Assembly (NCBI RefSeq): GCF_020524165.1
Contig: NZ_JAIVKU010000005.1
Location: 558,001 to 622,000 of the forward strand
DNA from: Guptibacillus hwajinpoensis
GTDB taxonomy: Bacteria; Bacillota; Bacilli; Bacillales; Guptibacillaceae
Length of the DNA: 64,000 nucleotides
Direction of reading: 5' to 3'
The notes under the pieces are model-generated. The model saw only the letters and a list, made by a program, of their open reading frames with translations. It was not told where the DNA came from and made no database searches. The position numbers and the translations under genes were made by a program. Shown here piece after piece: positions 33,774 through 42,824 of this stretch. Numbering within the stretch: the stretch's first letter is position 1; each line of letters begins with the position of its first letter.

Positions 33774-36700
33774 CTAAGAGTCAGTTAAAATCTCACGAAT
33801 ATCCTCTTCCGTTAAGGAAGTCTTTGCTTTTTCTTCCGAATCAATTAAAGCTGAAATGAGCTCGCGCTTTTTCTCCTGAAGCTCGTTCATCTTTTCTTCA
33901 ATCGTACCGCGTGCGACTAGCTTCATTACGTTGACCACGTTCTCCTGGCCAATGCGGTGCGTACGGTCTGCCGCTTGCTCTTCCACAGCTGGATTCCACC
34001 AGAGATCATAAAGAACAACCGTATCAGCTCCCGTTAAATTAAGACCGGTTCCACCAGCTTTTAGAGAAATCAGAAACACATCACGTTCTCCCTCGTTAAA
34101 CCGATCGCACGTCTCGACCCTTTCTTCAGCAGGCGTCTCTCCATCAAGGTAGAAAAAACTTTGTCCTCTTGCGGCGAGCTCTCTTCCAATCAGATCAAGC
34201 ATTTTCGTAAATTGAGAAAAGATCAGCATTCTTCTCCCAGAGCGTCTTGAATCCTCAATAATTTGAAGTAGCTGTTCGAATTTAGCCGAGCTTCCTTTGT
34301 AGCCCTCAACGAAGAGCGACGGATGACAGCAAATCTGTCGAAGTCGCGTTAATCCTGCTAGAATCTTAATACGATTTTTGCGAATGGTATCACGATCAAG
34401 ATGCTTTAATGTATCGGTTCTTAGTTTCGCCAGGTATGCTGCGTATAGCTTCTTCTGCTCCGGTAAAAGGTCCGTTAACTCAAGTGACTCAAGCTTTTCT
34501 GGAAGTTCTGCTAGCACATCTTCTTTCATTCTTCTCAGAAGAAAAGGTTGAACTCTTCTGGCGATTGTTTTCTTCGTTAAGTTGCTGTATGCTTTCATGT
34601 CTTTAAAAAGCTCTGGAAAAACAACATGATAAATGGACCAAAGCTCTTCAATGGCATTTTCAACGGGGGTGCCCGTTAAACCAAATCGGTAGTCTGCTTT
34701 GATTTTCTTAACAGAACGAGCCGTTTGCGTGGAAGGGTTCTTGAACGCTTGAGCCTCATCAAAAAATGCTGTATGGAACCTTTGCTTTTCATACCAGTTA
34801 CTATCACGCCGAAGCAGTGGATAGGAGGTGATGATCACATCCATCTCGTTGCTCCTCTTTTGAAGCTTTTCGCGCGTTGACTGGTTGCCATCGATGATCA
34901 GTGCCTGGAGCTCAGGCGCAAACTTTTTTATCTCATTGAACCAGTTATAGGAAAGCGAGGAAGGACAAACAATCAACACTGGTTTATCCTGGGCGCGTAT
35001 GGTTTCAAGCTCCGATACGATAAATGTCAGGCTTTGTAGCGTTTTACCGAGTCCCATATCATCAGCTAGTACCCCACCAAATCCGTAGCTCGCTAGTGTC
35101 TTCATCCACTGATAGCCCTCTACCTGGTAATCGCGCAGCACATGTTCTAACGAAGTTGGCACCTGAAACGCTTCTGGATCCGGATGGCGAAGGGTATCTA
35201 GAAAAGCGCGAAACGATTCGTCTGCTTGAAACATACTGTTCGTTTCAATGGTACCCATGAGACTGGCACTTTTCGTAACCGGAACAGAGAAATAAGGCTC
35301 AAACGGTTCCTGCGGCGGAACATTTGTGAGAAACTCATGCATCTCTTCCATTTCTTTCGTTTCAAGCGATAAGAGCGAGCCGTTTCGAAGACGGTAATAT
35401 TTGCGCTTTTCTTCTAACGCGGCTAAAATTTCACGAACTTGATTGTCAGATATCCCATCCATGTCAAATTTAAATTCTAACCAATTCGTCCGCTCTCGTT
35501 TCTTCAGCTTCACGTTGATTTTCGGATAGTGCTTTTTCCGAACGAGACGATTTCGAACAGCTGTAGTAGCGTAAAGCTTCAAGATCGATTCAAGTTTTGG
35601 AACGGTATGATAAAGAAATTCATATTCAAGCGCTTCATTTTGCATCATATAGCCGCCGTCCGTTTTTGAAAATCCGCTTTCTTCCATCAAGTTTAAAATT
35701 TCTTCTTCTTTCTCGATATCTCGAATGATCGTCGAACCAGGGACATCTCGCCGTTCTAACGGCTGGATGACCACTTCATCATATTGAAATTCAAGCCCTG
35801 CGAGCAGCCTGTTTTTTAACCGATCAAGATAAAGACGAGCTTTTAGCGGCGTTTTCATATATGTTTCACGAAACGCTCTTGAAAGCTCCACATGTCCCAT
35901 TCGTTTCAAATCCGGTACGACCTTTTCCAGAAAATGATCCATTTGAGCGTATGGAATTGGGATTTGATTGGTCCCCGACGGAAGCATTCGCTTTAATTCA
36001 ACGATGCGATTGAACTCGCGTGGTTCTAATTGGAAAACCATACCCTGAAATAAAATCGATTGATACGCGTTCAAAACCGTCAAGCGATCAAATCCTTTGA
36101 TCGTAATATGACAGTTCTCTTCGTCCCCTCTGTCGATCAGAAATCGAAGTGGGAGTGATTCGTCTCCTACCTTTAAGTGATCGTACAGCGTTCCTTTATG
36201 TTCCACACGAGCCGTGCCTGTTACTAAAGGAAGCAAACTGCTCCAGGAAGATGGCGAAATCATTAACATAACAGATCGATCTCTTTCAGCGAGCGATAAA
36301 GAAATCGACTCTAGAAAAGCTGATTCATCACGAGCGACGCGGATGAGATGATGAAGAATGGCATCTGCTTGGTTTGAAAAACAGTGAATCTCTGGATTAT
36401 ACGTCACCCACGGTGAGTCCTCACTGATTCGCCTTTCATTCACATCATGTAAAAAGTCACGAATAAACGGTACCTTTACTTGTTCAACCGCGAGCTCAAC
36501 CCCCAGCAAATTCTGATCGCTAATCGAGACGGATTTAAACGTAAAGATCACATCTAGCACCTTTCGCTTTTCAAAATAGCGTTGCTGGCCACTCCTTTGA
36601 GCAGGCTTGTCGGTGAAGAGCGTCATAAAGTTCTCACCTAGATGATCATTCTGCCCTACCGTTTCATTTTGTTGAAAATGCTGAATAGCAATTAAGACGG

Positions 36701-36950
36701 CCGCAATATGCTGACAATCTTTTTGGAAAGTAGCAAGCGACGGGCAACTACATGCTGCCTGAAGATGTCCATTGCGATCTGTTTTGATGGTGACATGAAA
36801 GTCTTCTACCCCATGAACAGTCGCCTCATATTCGCGTGATGATTTGTGATGAAACGACACTTTATCTGAATGAAAATAAGCCTCCCCTTTTTTAAAAGAG
36901 AGATCACCGCACATTTCTTTTATGAGGTTGTTGTTGATTTTACGCTCCAT
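33774..36950 (-). CDS. SWIM zinc-finger SNF2-family helicase
   Basis: About 1058 aa. The ATG at 36950 (MERKINNN), behind AAAAAGGA, is preferred to the one seven codons earlier, but this is not certain. An N-terminal SWIM motif (CSCP...CQH near residue 65-80) precedes a long SNF2-associated domain and the helicase core: motif I DDMGLGKT near 625, DEAQ near 731, GLTGTPVENA, and DRTHRIGQ near 996. It is an ATP-driven DNA translocase that likely remodels protein-DNA complexes. B. subtilis YwqA is a similar protein. It is a single gene ending in a terminator. Confidence 0.9.
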   Translation of the reverse strand: MERKINNNLIKEMCGDLSFKKGEAYFHSDKVSFHHKSSREYEATVHGVEDFHVTIKTDRNGHLQAACSCPSLATFQKDCQHIAAVLIAIQHFQQNETVGQNDHLGENFMTLFTDKPAQRSGQQRYFEKRKVLDVIFTFKSVSISDQNLLGVELAVEQVKVPFIRDFLHDVNERRISEDSPWVTYNPEIHCFSNQADAILHHLIRVARDESAFLESISLSLAERDRSVMLMISPSSWSSLLPLVTGTARVEHKGTLYDHLKVGDESLPLRFLIDRGDEENCHITIKGFDRLTVLNAYQSILFQGMVFQLEPREFNRIVELKRMLPSGTNQIPIPYAQMDHFLEKVVPDLKRMGHVELSRAFRETYMKTPLKARLYLDRLKNRLLAGLEFQYDEVVIQPLERRDVPGSTIIRDIEKEEEILNLMEESGFSKTDGGYMMQNEALEYEFLYHTVPKLESILKLYATTAVRNRLVRKKHYPKINVKLKKRERTNWLEFKFDMDGISDNQVREILAALEEKRKYYRLRNGSLLSLETKEMEEMHEFLTNVPPQEPFEPYFSVPVTKSASLMGTIETNSMFQADESFRAFLDTLRHPDPEAFQVPTSLEHVLRDYQVEGYQWMKTLASYGFGGVLADDMGLGKTLQSLTFIVSELETIRAQDKPVLIVCPSSLSYNWFNEIKKFAPELQALIIDGNQSTREKLQKRSNEMDVIITSYPLLRRDSNWYEKQRFHTAFFDEAQAFKNPSTQTARSVKKIKADYRFGLTGTPVENAIEELWSIYHVVFPELFKDMKAYSNLTKKTIARRVQPFLLRRMKEDVLAELPEKLESLELTDLLPEQKKLYAAYLAKLRTDTLKHLDRDTIRKNRIKILAGLTRLRQICCHPSLFVEGYKGSSAKFEQLLQIIEDSRRSGRRMLIFSQFTKMLDLIGRELAARGQSFFYLDGETPAEERVETCDRFNEGERDVFLISLKAGGTGLNLTGADTVVLYDLWWNPAVEEQAADRTHRIGQENVVNVMKLVARGTIEEKMNELQEKKRELISALIDSEEKAKTSLTEEDIREILTDS

Positions 36951-37059
36951 GTTATCCCGGTCCTTTTTCATTTGCTTGCTTCATTTTAACACAGTTGCTC
37001 GCCTATACGTCCCTCTCCTCCTGCTCATACACTATCGTACAGCGAGGAGGGAAGAGACG

Positions 37060-37245
37060 TTGCAAAAGTCATTTTATCATTCTGGGCAAGGGAGCGATCC
37101 CGGCTGCCGCTCCTATCATCGACATGGCAGCGACTTTCCCGGTTATAGCTTCTATCATGGGCATGCCAGTTATTATCCGGGCTATAGGTATCGTCATGGA
37201 ACAAATTCGCAACAACATCACTTTCATCACAGTGTGTACCATTGA
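37060..37245 (+). CDS. His/Tyr/Gly-rich repeat mini-protein (coat-like)
   Basis: 61 aa from a TTG nine bases after AGGAGG. The sequence carries two imperfect repeats, YHRHGSDFPGYSF and YHGHASYYPGYRY, then RHGTNSQQHHFHHSVYH. That is 14 or so His and 11 Tyr in 61 residues. This composition and a single Cys resemble spore-coat or metal-binding proteins, although I recognise no family. The longest frame begins in the preceding gene's antisense strand; the ribosome site decides the shorter start. No neighbours share the strand. Confidence 0.6.
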   Translation: MQKSFYHSGQGSDPGCRSYHRHGSDFPGYSFYHGHASYYPGYRYRHGTNSQQHHFHHSVYH

Positions 37246-37286
37246 TCCAAAAAAGAAACCACTTTGAACATAAGTGAAGGTGCAGA

Positions 37287-37394
37287 ATGAACAAACGATT
37301 TGGAACTGCTTTAAATTGCATCGATGGCCGAACACAGATCCCAGTGACACAGTGGTTAAAAGCACATTACCACCTTGATTATGTTGACCACTAG
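37287..37394 (+). pseudogene. N-terminal fragment of a carbonic-anhydrase-like protein
   Basis: An ATG at 37287, after AAGGTG, encodes MNKRFGTALNCIDGRTQIPV followed by TQWLKAHYHLDYVDH and a stop at 37394, only 35 aa. The CxDGR pattern and following residues match the N-terminus of small beta-carbonic-anhydrase-like proteins of Bacilli (INCMDGRVQ...). The rest of the gene is missing. A short frame that ends in IGALGSALEDEEV follows and is unrecognised. Confidence 0.5.
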
Positions 37395-37516
37395 TATCTC
37401 CATTATTATTGGCGCGCTCGGTTCTGCACTTGAAGATGAAGAAGTTTAATCAAGCCAAGGAGGAGAAGGGTTCACAACAAGAGCAAACCCTTTTCCCGAC
37501 TAAAATGAACGCTAAC

Positions 37517-37562
37517 AAGGCAAAGACAGAAAGGTGATTGTCGCCATCTGATTTGCCTTTTT
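37517..37562 (+). terminator. Terminator downstream of the carbonic-anhydrase fragment
   Basis: AAGGCAAA and TTTGCCTT with an inner loop, followed by TTTC. Confidence 0.6.
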
Positions 37563-37594
37563 CTTTTGTGAAACCAAAAAGGTAACCGGTACGG

Positions 37595-38605
37595 TCATAG
37601 ATAGTCAAACGCTTCCTTTTTACTAGGAACTTCCGCGATTTTCTCCCCTTTTTCTTCTACTTGATTTCTTACGATCTGCTTTGTGTCTAGCACGTATTCC
37701 ATTCCTTCCACCATCAGCTTAAAGGCCAATATGGCAAGCGTAAAACAAAGAATGGGAACAAGCGGAATCCAGTAATAACTCGTGTAAAGGAAACGAAAAT
37801 TTGTACCAATCAGACCCGACCATTCACTCGATAACGAGACAAATGCCGCTTTATCAAACATGTCTGTTTTTAGTAGAGCTCCTCCAAATAAAAGATTTAA
37901 GATTCCTAGATGCGCAAGAAGAAGCAACACTTGTATCACTTCACGAACAAACAACAGGAATAGCTGTGGATGAAGATAGGGCATAAGATGAATCGTTAAG
38001 AGATGCCACCTGCTTCCTCCTAATACTTTTACACTATCGATAAATTCCTTTCTTTGGAGAATCGCCACTTCTTTCGAAACGTTGATTAAGATAATGGGGA
38101 TCCCAATGATAATGAGGACAATCATTTCAAAGATCACTCGCTCCGTAAACGTTGTGGAAAAGCCGTCGCCATAACCATCTTCTCGTAGAATAAAGAATAG
38201 AAAGAGATACGCTAAGATCGAAGCCGGAAAGTAATAAAACCCTTCAAACCACGGTTTCCCTTTTTTGAGGAAGGAGGGAAAATAAAGCTGCAGAAGAATA
38301 CCAGCTACACTTGAGAAAACAAAACGAATGAGTGCAATACCTAATGCAAGTCCAAGGGTGTATTTCGCTCCTATTAAAATAATAAAAAACAAATCTCTTG
38401 AAACGTGATCGGTACCAAACGGTGGATGAACCCAGGGAGAATAAGGTGGTTTTCCGACGATCGTTCCATTCTCATCAGTCATAATGCTCGCAACTGGGAT
38501 ATGGTTATCGAATAATACGCTATACACGATACTGGAGATTAAAAGAAGAAGAATAAAGCTTCCACCCAACACGAATCGCTTATTTTTCAGAAATGCTCGC
38601 ACCAT
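37595..38605 (-). CDS. Oligopeptide-type ABC permease (OppC-like)
   Basis: 336 aa. PFGTDHVSRDLFF near residue 65 is the typical OppC/DppC motif, followed by about six helices. The EAA-like loop reads DSVKVLGGSRWHLLTIHLMP. The ATG starts immediately after the stop codon of the OppB-like gene, so the two are cotranscribed. No ATPase or binding protein is encoded nearby. Confidence 0.8.
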   Translation of the reverse strand: MVRAFLKNKRFVLGGSFILLLLISSIVYSVLFDNHIPVASIMTDENGTIVGKPPYSPWVHPPFGTDHVSRDLFFIILIGAKYTLGLALGIALIRFVFSSVAGILLQLYFPSFLKKGKPWFEGFYYFPASILAYLFLFFILREDGYGDGFSTTFTERVIFEMIVLIIIGIPIILINVSKEVAILQRKEFIDSVKVLGGSRWHLLTIHLMPYLHPQLFLLFVREVIQVLLLLAHLGILNLLFGGALLKTDMFDKAAFVSLSSEWSGLIGTNFRFLYTSYYWIPLVPILCFTLAILAFKLMVEGMEYVLDTKQIVRNQVEEKGEKIAEVPSKKEAFDYL

Positions 38606-39463
38606 TTAACCCGGCACCTCCTCTCCCGTTAGGTGGGTAATCCATCGCTTCGCTGTGGCTTCTAAGAAGTACAAAGGTAGAAAGATCATTAATATACTAA
38701 AGGTGACAATTTGCCCCGTAATGTGATTAATCATAAACCACGTCATGCCATACAAATTATAAATCACTTCAAGCATCACAAGATTTGTTAGTAATAGCAG
38801 AATAACCGCTTTCGAGTGATTCACCACGCTTAAAAGACAGTTCCTTGTCACATGCTTCCATAAGATTTTCCCACGCGATAACCCTTTGCCCATCGCAAGT
38901 TCAATGTAAGGTTTCGTTAATTCATCTTCAAACATCAGAAGCATCATGCGGTAGAAAAAGAAACACGGTAAAATCGCAAAGGTGAGGAGCGGTAACACGA
39001 TTGGTCGTTTAAATGCACCGACCACCTCAAATAAGAGAATGCCAGTCTCTCGATAAAATGCAATAAAGCCTAACTGTACGATCACAATTATGAACATGTC
39101 TGGTATGGCTTCTAGAAGGCCAACTGTCCTTTTCATTCCGATTCGAATGGAGGGTGGAACGAAAAAGGTAATATAGGTTAGCAGCAGTGCTGAAAGAAGC
39201 GATAAACTAAAACCACCAAGCAAAATGAAAAGCGAGTAGCCATAGTATTCAAAAATAAGCGGGAAAATCGAACGTTCCACTCCACTGCCGACTGGAGATT
39301 CATAAGTTAAGTGAGTGAAGTTGATCAGGCTTTTTCCATTTTCAAAAACCAGTTCAAGAAACAAGGTGAAGCTGAAGTTCATTCCATTTTGAAACATACT
39401 TGCAGCGCTACCAATCAAAATGATGCTAAATCCGATCGTAATCAAATGAAGAATTTTTTTCAT
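38606..39463 (-). CDS. Oligopeptide-type ABC permease (OppB-like)
   Basis: 285 aa. Six hydrophobic segments and a cytoplasmic loop (LAMGKGLSRGKILWKHVTRNC) in the position of the EAA motif identify a DppB/OppB-like permease. LLEAIPDMFIIVIVQLGFIAFY is a family-typical helix. It directly abuts the OppC-like gene. The absence of ATPase and solute-binding genes makes an orphan pair that must borrow components or act differently. Confidence 0.75.
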   Translation of the reverse strand: MKKILHLITIGFSIILIGSAASMFQNGMNFSFTLFLELVFENGKSLINFTHLTYESPVGSGVERSIFPLIFEYYGYSLFILLGGFSLSLLSALLLTYITFFVPPSIRIGMKRTVGLLEAIPDMFIIVIVQLGFIAFYRETGILLFEVVGAFKRPIVLPLLTFAILPCFFFYRMMLLMFEDELTKPYIELAMGKGLSRGKILWKHVTRNCLLSVVNHSKAVILLLLTNLVMLEVIYNLYGMTWFMINHITGQIVTFSILMIFLPLYFLEATAKRWITHLTGEEVPG

Positions 39464-39540
39464 GAAGCTCCTCCCATGCCCTTTATTAGTTATGACGAAA
39501 AGAACAGGGGATGGTTGCAGAGAATCTATTTTTCCATTTA

Positions 39541-39572
39541 AAAAAGTGACCTCCCAACAGGGAAGTCACTTC
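39541..39572 (-). terminator. Terminator overlapping the MFS stop codon
   Basis: AAGTGACTTCCC and GGGAGGTCACTT form a stem with a TTTTTTAA tail on the minus strand. Confidence 0.82.
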
Positions 39573-40774
39573 GCAGCAACGTTATTCTTTTTCGTTAAGG
39601 TAAAGAAAGTAATGGCACCGATTGAAGACGTTGTAAACAGAATCGCCCCCATTGGTACAGCCGTTGACTCATCAAGTCCGACTAGCGGTGACACCATCGA
39701 GCCGAATAACAGCGGCAGCATGCCGAGTACGGCACTGGCACTGCCTGCCCTGCGTCCCTGCTTTTCCATCGCAAGCGTGAATGTACTTGTAAGCACCATT
39801 CCCATTGCGGTCATGTAAATGAAGATTGGAATCACAAGCGTCGCGAGCGGCCCTTCAATGATTGTCATGACAAGTAAGAAGGACGTAGCTGATACCGCTG
39901 TGATGACCGCGGTACGAAGCAAGCTTCTTTCATGAAAATAAGCACTTAACTTACCGATCATAAAGCTACCTGAAATGATCGCAAGCCCGTTGATTCCAAA
40001 TAAAATACTAAACACCTGTGGCGATACGTTATAAATACCTTGATAAACGAAAGGCGTTCCGGAAACGTAGGCAAAACTACCGCCGTGAACAAACCCAATC
40101 GTTAGCGCGTATCCGATAAAGGAGCGGTCTTTTAGAAGACTGCCCATTGTGCGAACCGATTGGTTGATTGTGCTTGGTAATCTTTTCTCAGGTGGTAGTG
40201 TTTCTGGAAGTCGGAGGCCAATCACTGTTACGATAATCAATCCAAGAATTCCGAGGAAATAAAAGATCGTATTCCATGTCGCAAATGGCAGAAGTAAAAT
40301 CGCTCCACCTGCGATCGGCGCAATCATCGGCGCTGTCGCATTGATAACCATTAGAAGCGCAAAAAACTTTGTTAGCTCTCGTCCGCTGAATACATCGCGA
40401 ACAACTGCACGCGAGAGCACCACTCCCGCTGAAGCTGTAAAGCCCTGAAGGAAACGGGCAATAATGAGTGTTAGAATGTTCGGTGCCACTGCACAAAGAA
40501 TAGAGGCAACAGCAAATAAGAAAATAAAAATCAATAATGGCTTACGCCTTCCCTGTGCATCACTATATGGACCGATTACAATCTGCCCAACCGCAAGGCC
40601 AATGAGACAGGTTGTTAAACTAAGCTGTACGAGCGATGCGCTCGCATTTAAATCACTCGCAATTCCCGGAAAACTCGGAAGGTACATATCAATATTTAAT
40701 GGACCCATGATCCCAAGCATTCCTAACAGTAAAGCGAGTCCAAATCGTTCTTTTCCTGTTGGGTTATGAAGCAT
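39566..40774 (-). CDS. Bcr/CflA-type MFS multidrug transporter
   Basis: 402 aa from the ATG at 40774, nine bases after AAAGGTG; the frame opens at a GTG four codons earlier. Twelve helices are expected. The first loop motif GPYSDAQGRRKPL and NIDMYLPSFPGIASDL before it are typical of the Bcr/CflA family of drug:H+ antiporters. The C-terminal half carries MEKQGRRAGSASAVLGML. Substrates are unpredictable: chloramphenicol, bicyclomycin or sulfonamide-like compounds are exported by relatives. Confidence 0.87.
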   Translation of the reverse strand: MLHNPTGKERFGLALLLGMLGIMGPLNIDMYLPSFPGIASDLNASASLVQLSLTTCLIGLAVGQIVIGPYSDAQGRRKPLLIFIFLFAVASILCAVAPNILTLIIARFLQGFTASAGVVLSRAVVRDVFSGRELTKFFALLMVINATAPMIAPIAGGAILLLPFATWNTIFYFLGILGLIIVTVIGLRLPETLPPEKRLPSTINQSVRTMGSLLKDRSFIGYALTIGFVHGGSFAYVSGTPFVYQGIYNVSPQVFSILFGINGLAIISGSFMIGKLSAYFHERSLLRTAVITAVSATSFLLVMTIIEGPLATLVIPIFIYMTAMGMVLTSTFTLAMEKQGRRAGSASAVLGMLPLLFGSMVSPLVGLDESTAVPMGAILFTTSSIGAITFFTLTKKNNVAAK

Positions 40775-40871
40775 AAATGGTGACACCTTTCTGTTCTCTA
40801 GTTACACGTTCATTTGATTCTAGCAAACCATCATACCCAATACAATCGATATGATTTCTTTTGGAAAATTA

Positions 40872-40903
40872 AAAACGATTCCTTTTCGAAAAGGAATCGT
40901 TTT
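40872..40903. terminator. Perfect 32-bp palindrome acting as terminator
   Basis: AAAACGATTCCTTTTC and its exact reverse complement GAAAAGGAATCGTTTT abut with no spacer. T-runs on both strands make it bidirectional, although the tight centre would leave a small loop after breathing. Confidence 0.8.
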
Positions 40904-40908
40904 ATTCA

Positions 40909-42618
40909 TCAACCAAACTGTGCTTTATGCAACCGACTATAAATGCCGCTCGATTCAATCAGTTCAGCATGATTGCCTTGCTCAGCAATCCCGTCTTTCG
41001 TGACAACCATAATGCGATCGGCATTCTTAATGGTAGCAAGACGATGCGCGATCACAAGCGTGGTACGCCCTTCTGTTAACTCTTCAAGTGATTTTTGAAT
41101 CGCTACCTCAGTTTCGGTATCAAGTGCAGAAGTCGCTTCATCAAGAATCAGGATCGGTGGATTTTTCAAGAACATGCGCGCAATCGCAAGCCTTTGCTTT
41201 TGTCCGCCCGAAAGCTTCACGCCTCTTTCTCCAATCACCGTATCCAATCCTTCTGGCTGACTGTATATAAATTCATCGAGTTTTGCTTTCTTTGCCGCTT
41301 CTAGGATCTCTTCGTCGCTTGCTAACAGATTTCCGTAAGCAATGTTCTCGCGGAACGTTCCAGAGAAAAGAAAAACATCCTGCTGAACGATTCCAATCTG
41401 ACTTCTAAGAGCAGAAAGCTTTAGCTCTCTGATATCAATCCCGTTAATGGTAATTGTACCGTCTTGAATTTCATAGAAACGAGGAAGCAAGCTACATAGC
41501 GTCGTCTTCCCAGCACCAGACGGTCCAACGAACGCAACGGTTTCCCCGGGCTGAATCGATAAACTAATCTCGTTTAAAACCGGTTCATAGCCTTCATACC
41601 CAAAGGAGACATTTCGATAGCGAATTTCACCGCTGAGCGCCATCTCAATCGCATCTTCAGCATCCTGAATGTCGGGATCAGTATCAATGATTTCAGTATA
41701 TCTCTTAAACCCAGCAATACCTTTAGGATAGCTTTCAATGACGGCGTTAATCTTCTGAATCGGTCCAATCAGGATATTTGATAATAATATAAACGCAACG
41801 AATTCACCGTACGTGAGCTCTCCAGAAATAACGAAAAAGGTTCCAAACAAGAGCGTAAACAGTGTGACGACTCGCATGAGGAGATAGTTCGACATCACGT
41901 TTTGCGCCATAATTTTATACGATTGAAGCTTCGTTGAGCGATAGCTTTCATTATTTTGACGGAACTTCTCTTGCTCGTGGCGTTCATTTGCAAACGCCTG
42001 AACGACTCGAATACCGCCGATACTATCCTCTACTCTGGAATTAATTTCAGCAACATCCTGAAACATGCGCCTAAACGTTTTTGTCATCTTTTTATTAAAA
42101 TAGATAGCGAGAATAATAAGCAGCGGAATGACAATGAACGAGAGAACAGCAAGCTTCCAGTTGATCATCAGCATTAAACCAAATGACCCAAAGAGCGTCA
42201 TGACGGCAACAAAAACATCCTCTGGCCCGTGATGAGCAACTTCGCCAATTTCCTCAAGGTCTTTCGTCAGTCGCGAGATGCTGTGACCAGTTTTACTATT
42301 ATCATAATAGCCAAATGATAGCTTTTGCATATGGGTAAACAGCTTTTGGCGCATATCTGTTTCAATGTTAATCCCAAGCTTATGTCCCCAGTACGTGACG
42401 ATGAAATGTAGCCCGGTGTTTATTAAATAAATAAGCAGCAAACCCGCACAGGCAAGAAGAATAATTCCCCAATCTCCCTCAGGCAGGAGCCGATCAATCA
42501 CCTGATTAACTGCAAGCGGAAAAGCTAACTCCAGCACGCCAACAATGATGGCAGAGACAAAATCAAGAATAAACAGCCACTTGTATGGCCTGTAATAAGA
42601 AAAGAAGCGTTTGAGCAA
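40909..42618 (-). CDS. ABC exporter, fused membrane and ATP-binding domains
   Basis: 569 aa from a TTG at 42618, seven bases after GGGGAGG (the frame opens 15 codons earlier). Six N-terminal helices in the first 310 residues, then an NBD with GPSGAGKTT, LSGGQKQRLAIARMFLKNPP and LILDEATSALDTETE. It resembles YgaD/YfiC-type Bacillus half-exporters that form homodimers or heterodimers for drugs or lipids. No paired half is encoded adjacent, so a homodimer is more likely. Confidence 0.88.
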   Translation of the reverse strand: MLKRFFSYYRPYKWLFILDFVSAIIVGVLELAFPLAVNQVIDRLLPEGDWGIILLACAGLLLIYLINTGLHFIVTYWGHKLGINIETDMRQKLFTHMQKLSFGYYDNSKTGHSISRLTKDLEEIGEVAHHGPEDVFVAVMTLFGSFGLMLMINWKLAVLSFIVIPLLIILAIYFNKKMTKTFRRMFQDVAEINSRVEDSIGGIRVVQAFANERHEQEKFRQNNESYRSTKLQSYKIMAQNVMSNYLLMRVVTLFTLLFGTFFVISGELTYGEFVAFILLSNILIGPIQKINAVIESYPKGIAGFKRYTEIIDTDPDIQDAEDAIEMALSGEIRYRNVSFGYEGYEPVLNEISLSIQPGETVAFVGPSGAGKTTLCSLLPRFYEIQDGTITINGIDIRELKLSALRSQIGIVQQDVFLFSGTFRENIAYGNLLASDEEILEAAKKAKLDEFIYSQPEGLDTVIGERGVKLSGGQKQRLAIARMFLKNPPILILDEATSALDTETEVAIQKSLEELTEGRTTLVIAHRLATIKNADRIMVVTKDGIAEQGNHAELIESSGIYSRLHKAQFG

Positions 42619-42727
42619 ATCATAACCTCCCCATTCCATAATTGAATGAACCACACACACCACAATTGAGATCCATTATCAATTATAGAGTTTAATGAGA
42701 AGGAAGACAATCTTTTCTTCACCTGAA

Positions 42728-42771
42728 AAAGCCGCTCGCTCCTGACTGTTGATTCAGGCGCGAGCGGCTTT
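42728..42771 (-). terminator. Terminator after the SDR gene
   Basis: AAAGCCGCTCGC and GCGAGCGGCTTT form a 12-bp stem. Confidence 0.85.
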
Positions 42772-42824
42772 ATGACGGAATAGCGATTTGGTCAATAAAC
42801 GACCAATCTGCCCGTCTAAAGCGA

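Noticed and set aside
36922..37059. 5' extension of the His/Tyr-rich ORF and two other overlapping frames at 36995-37365
   Set aside because: The extension is antisense to the SNF2 gene and lacks a ribosome site. The overlapping frames arise from the short DNA repeats of the His/Tyr gene.
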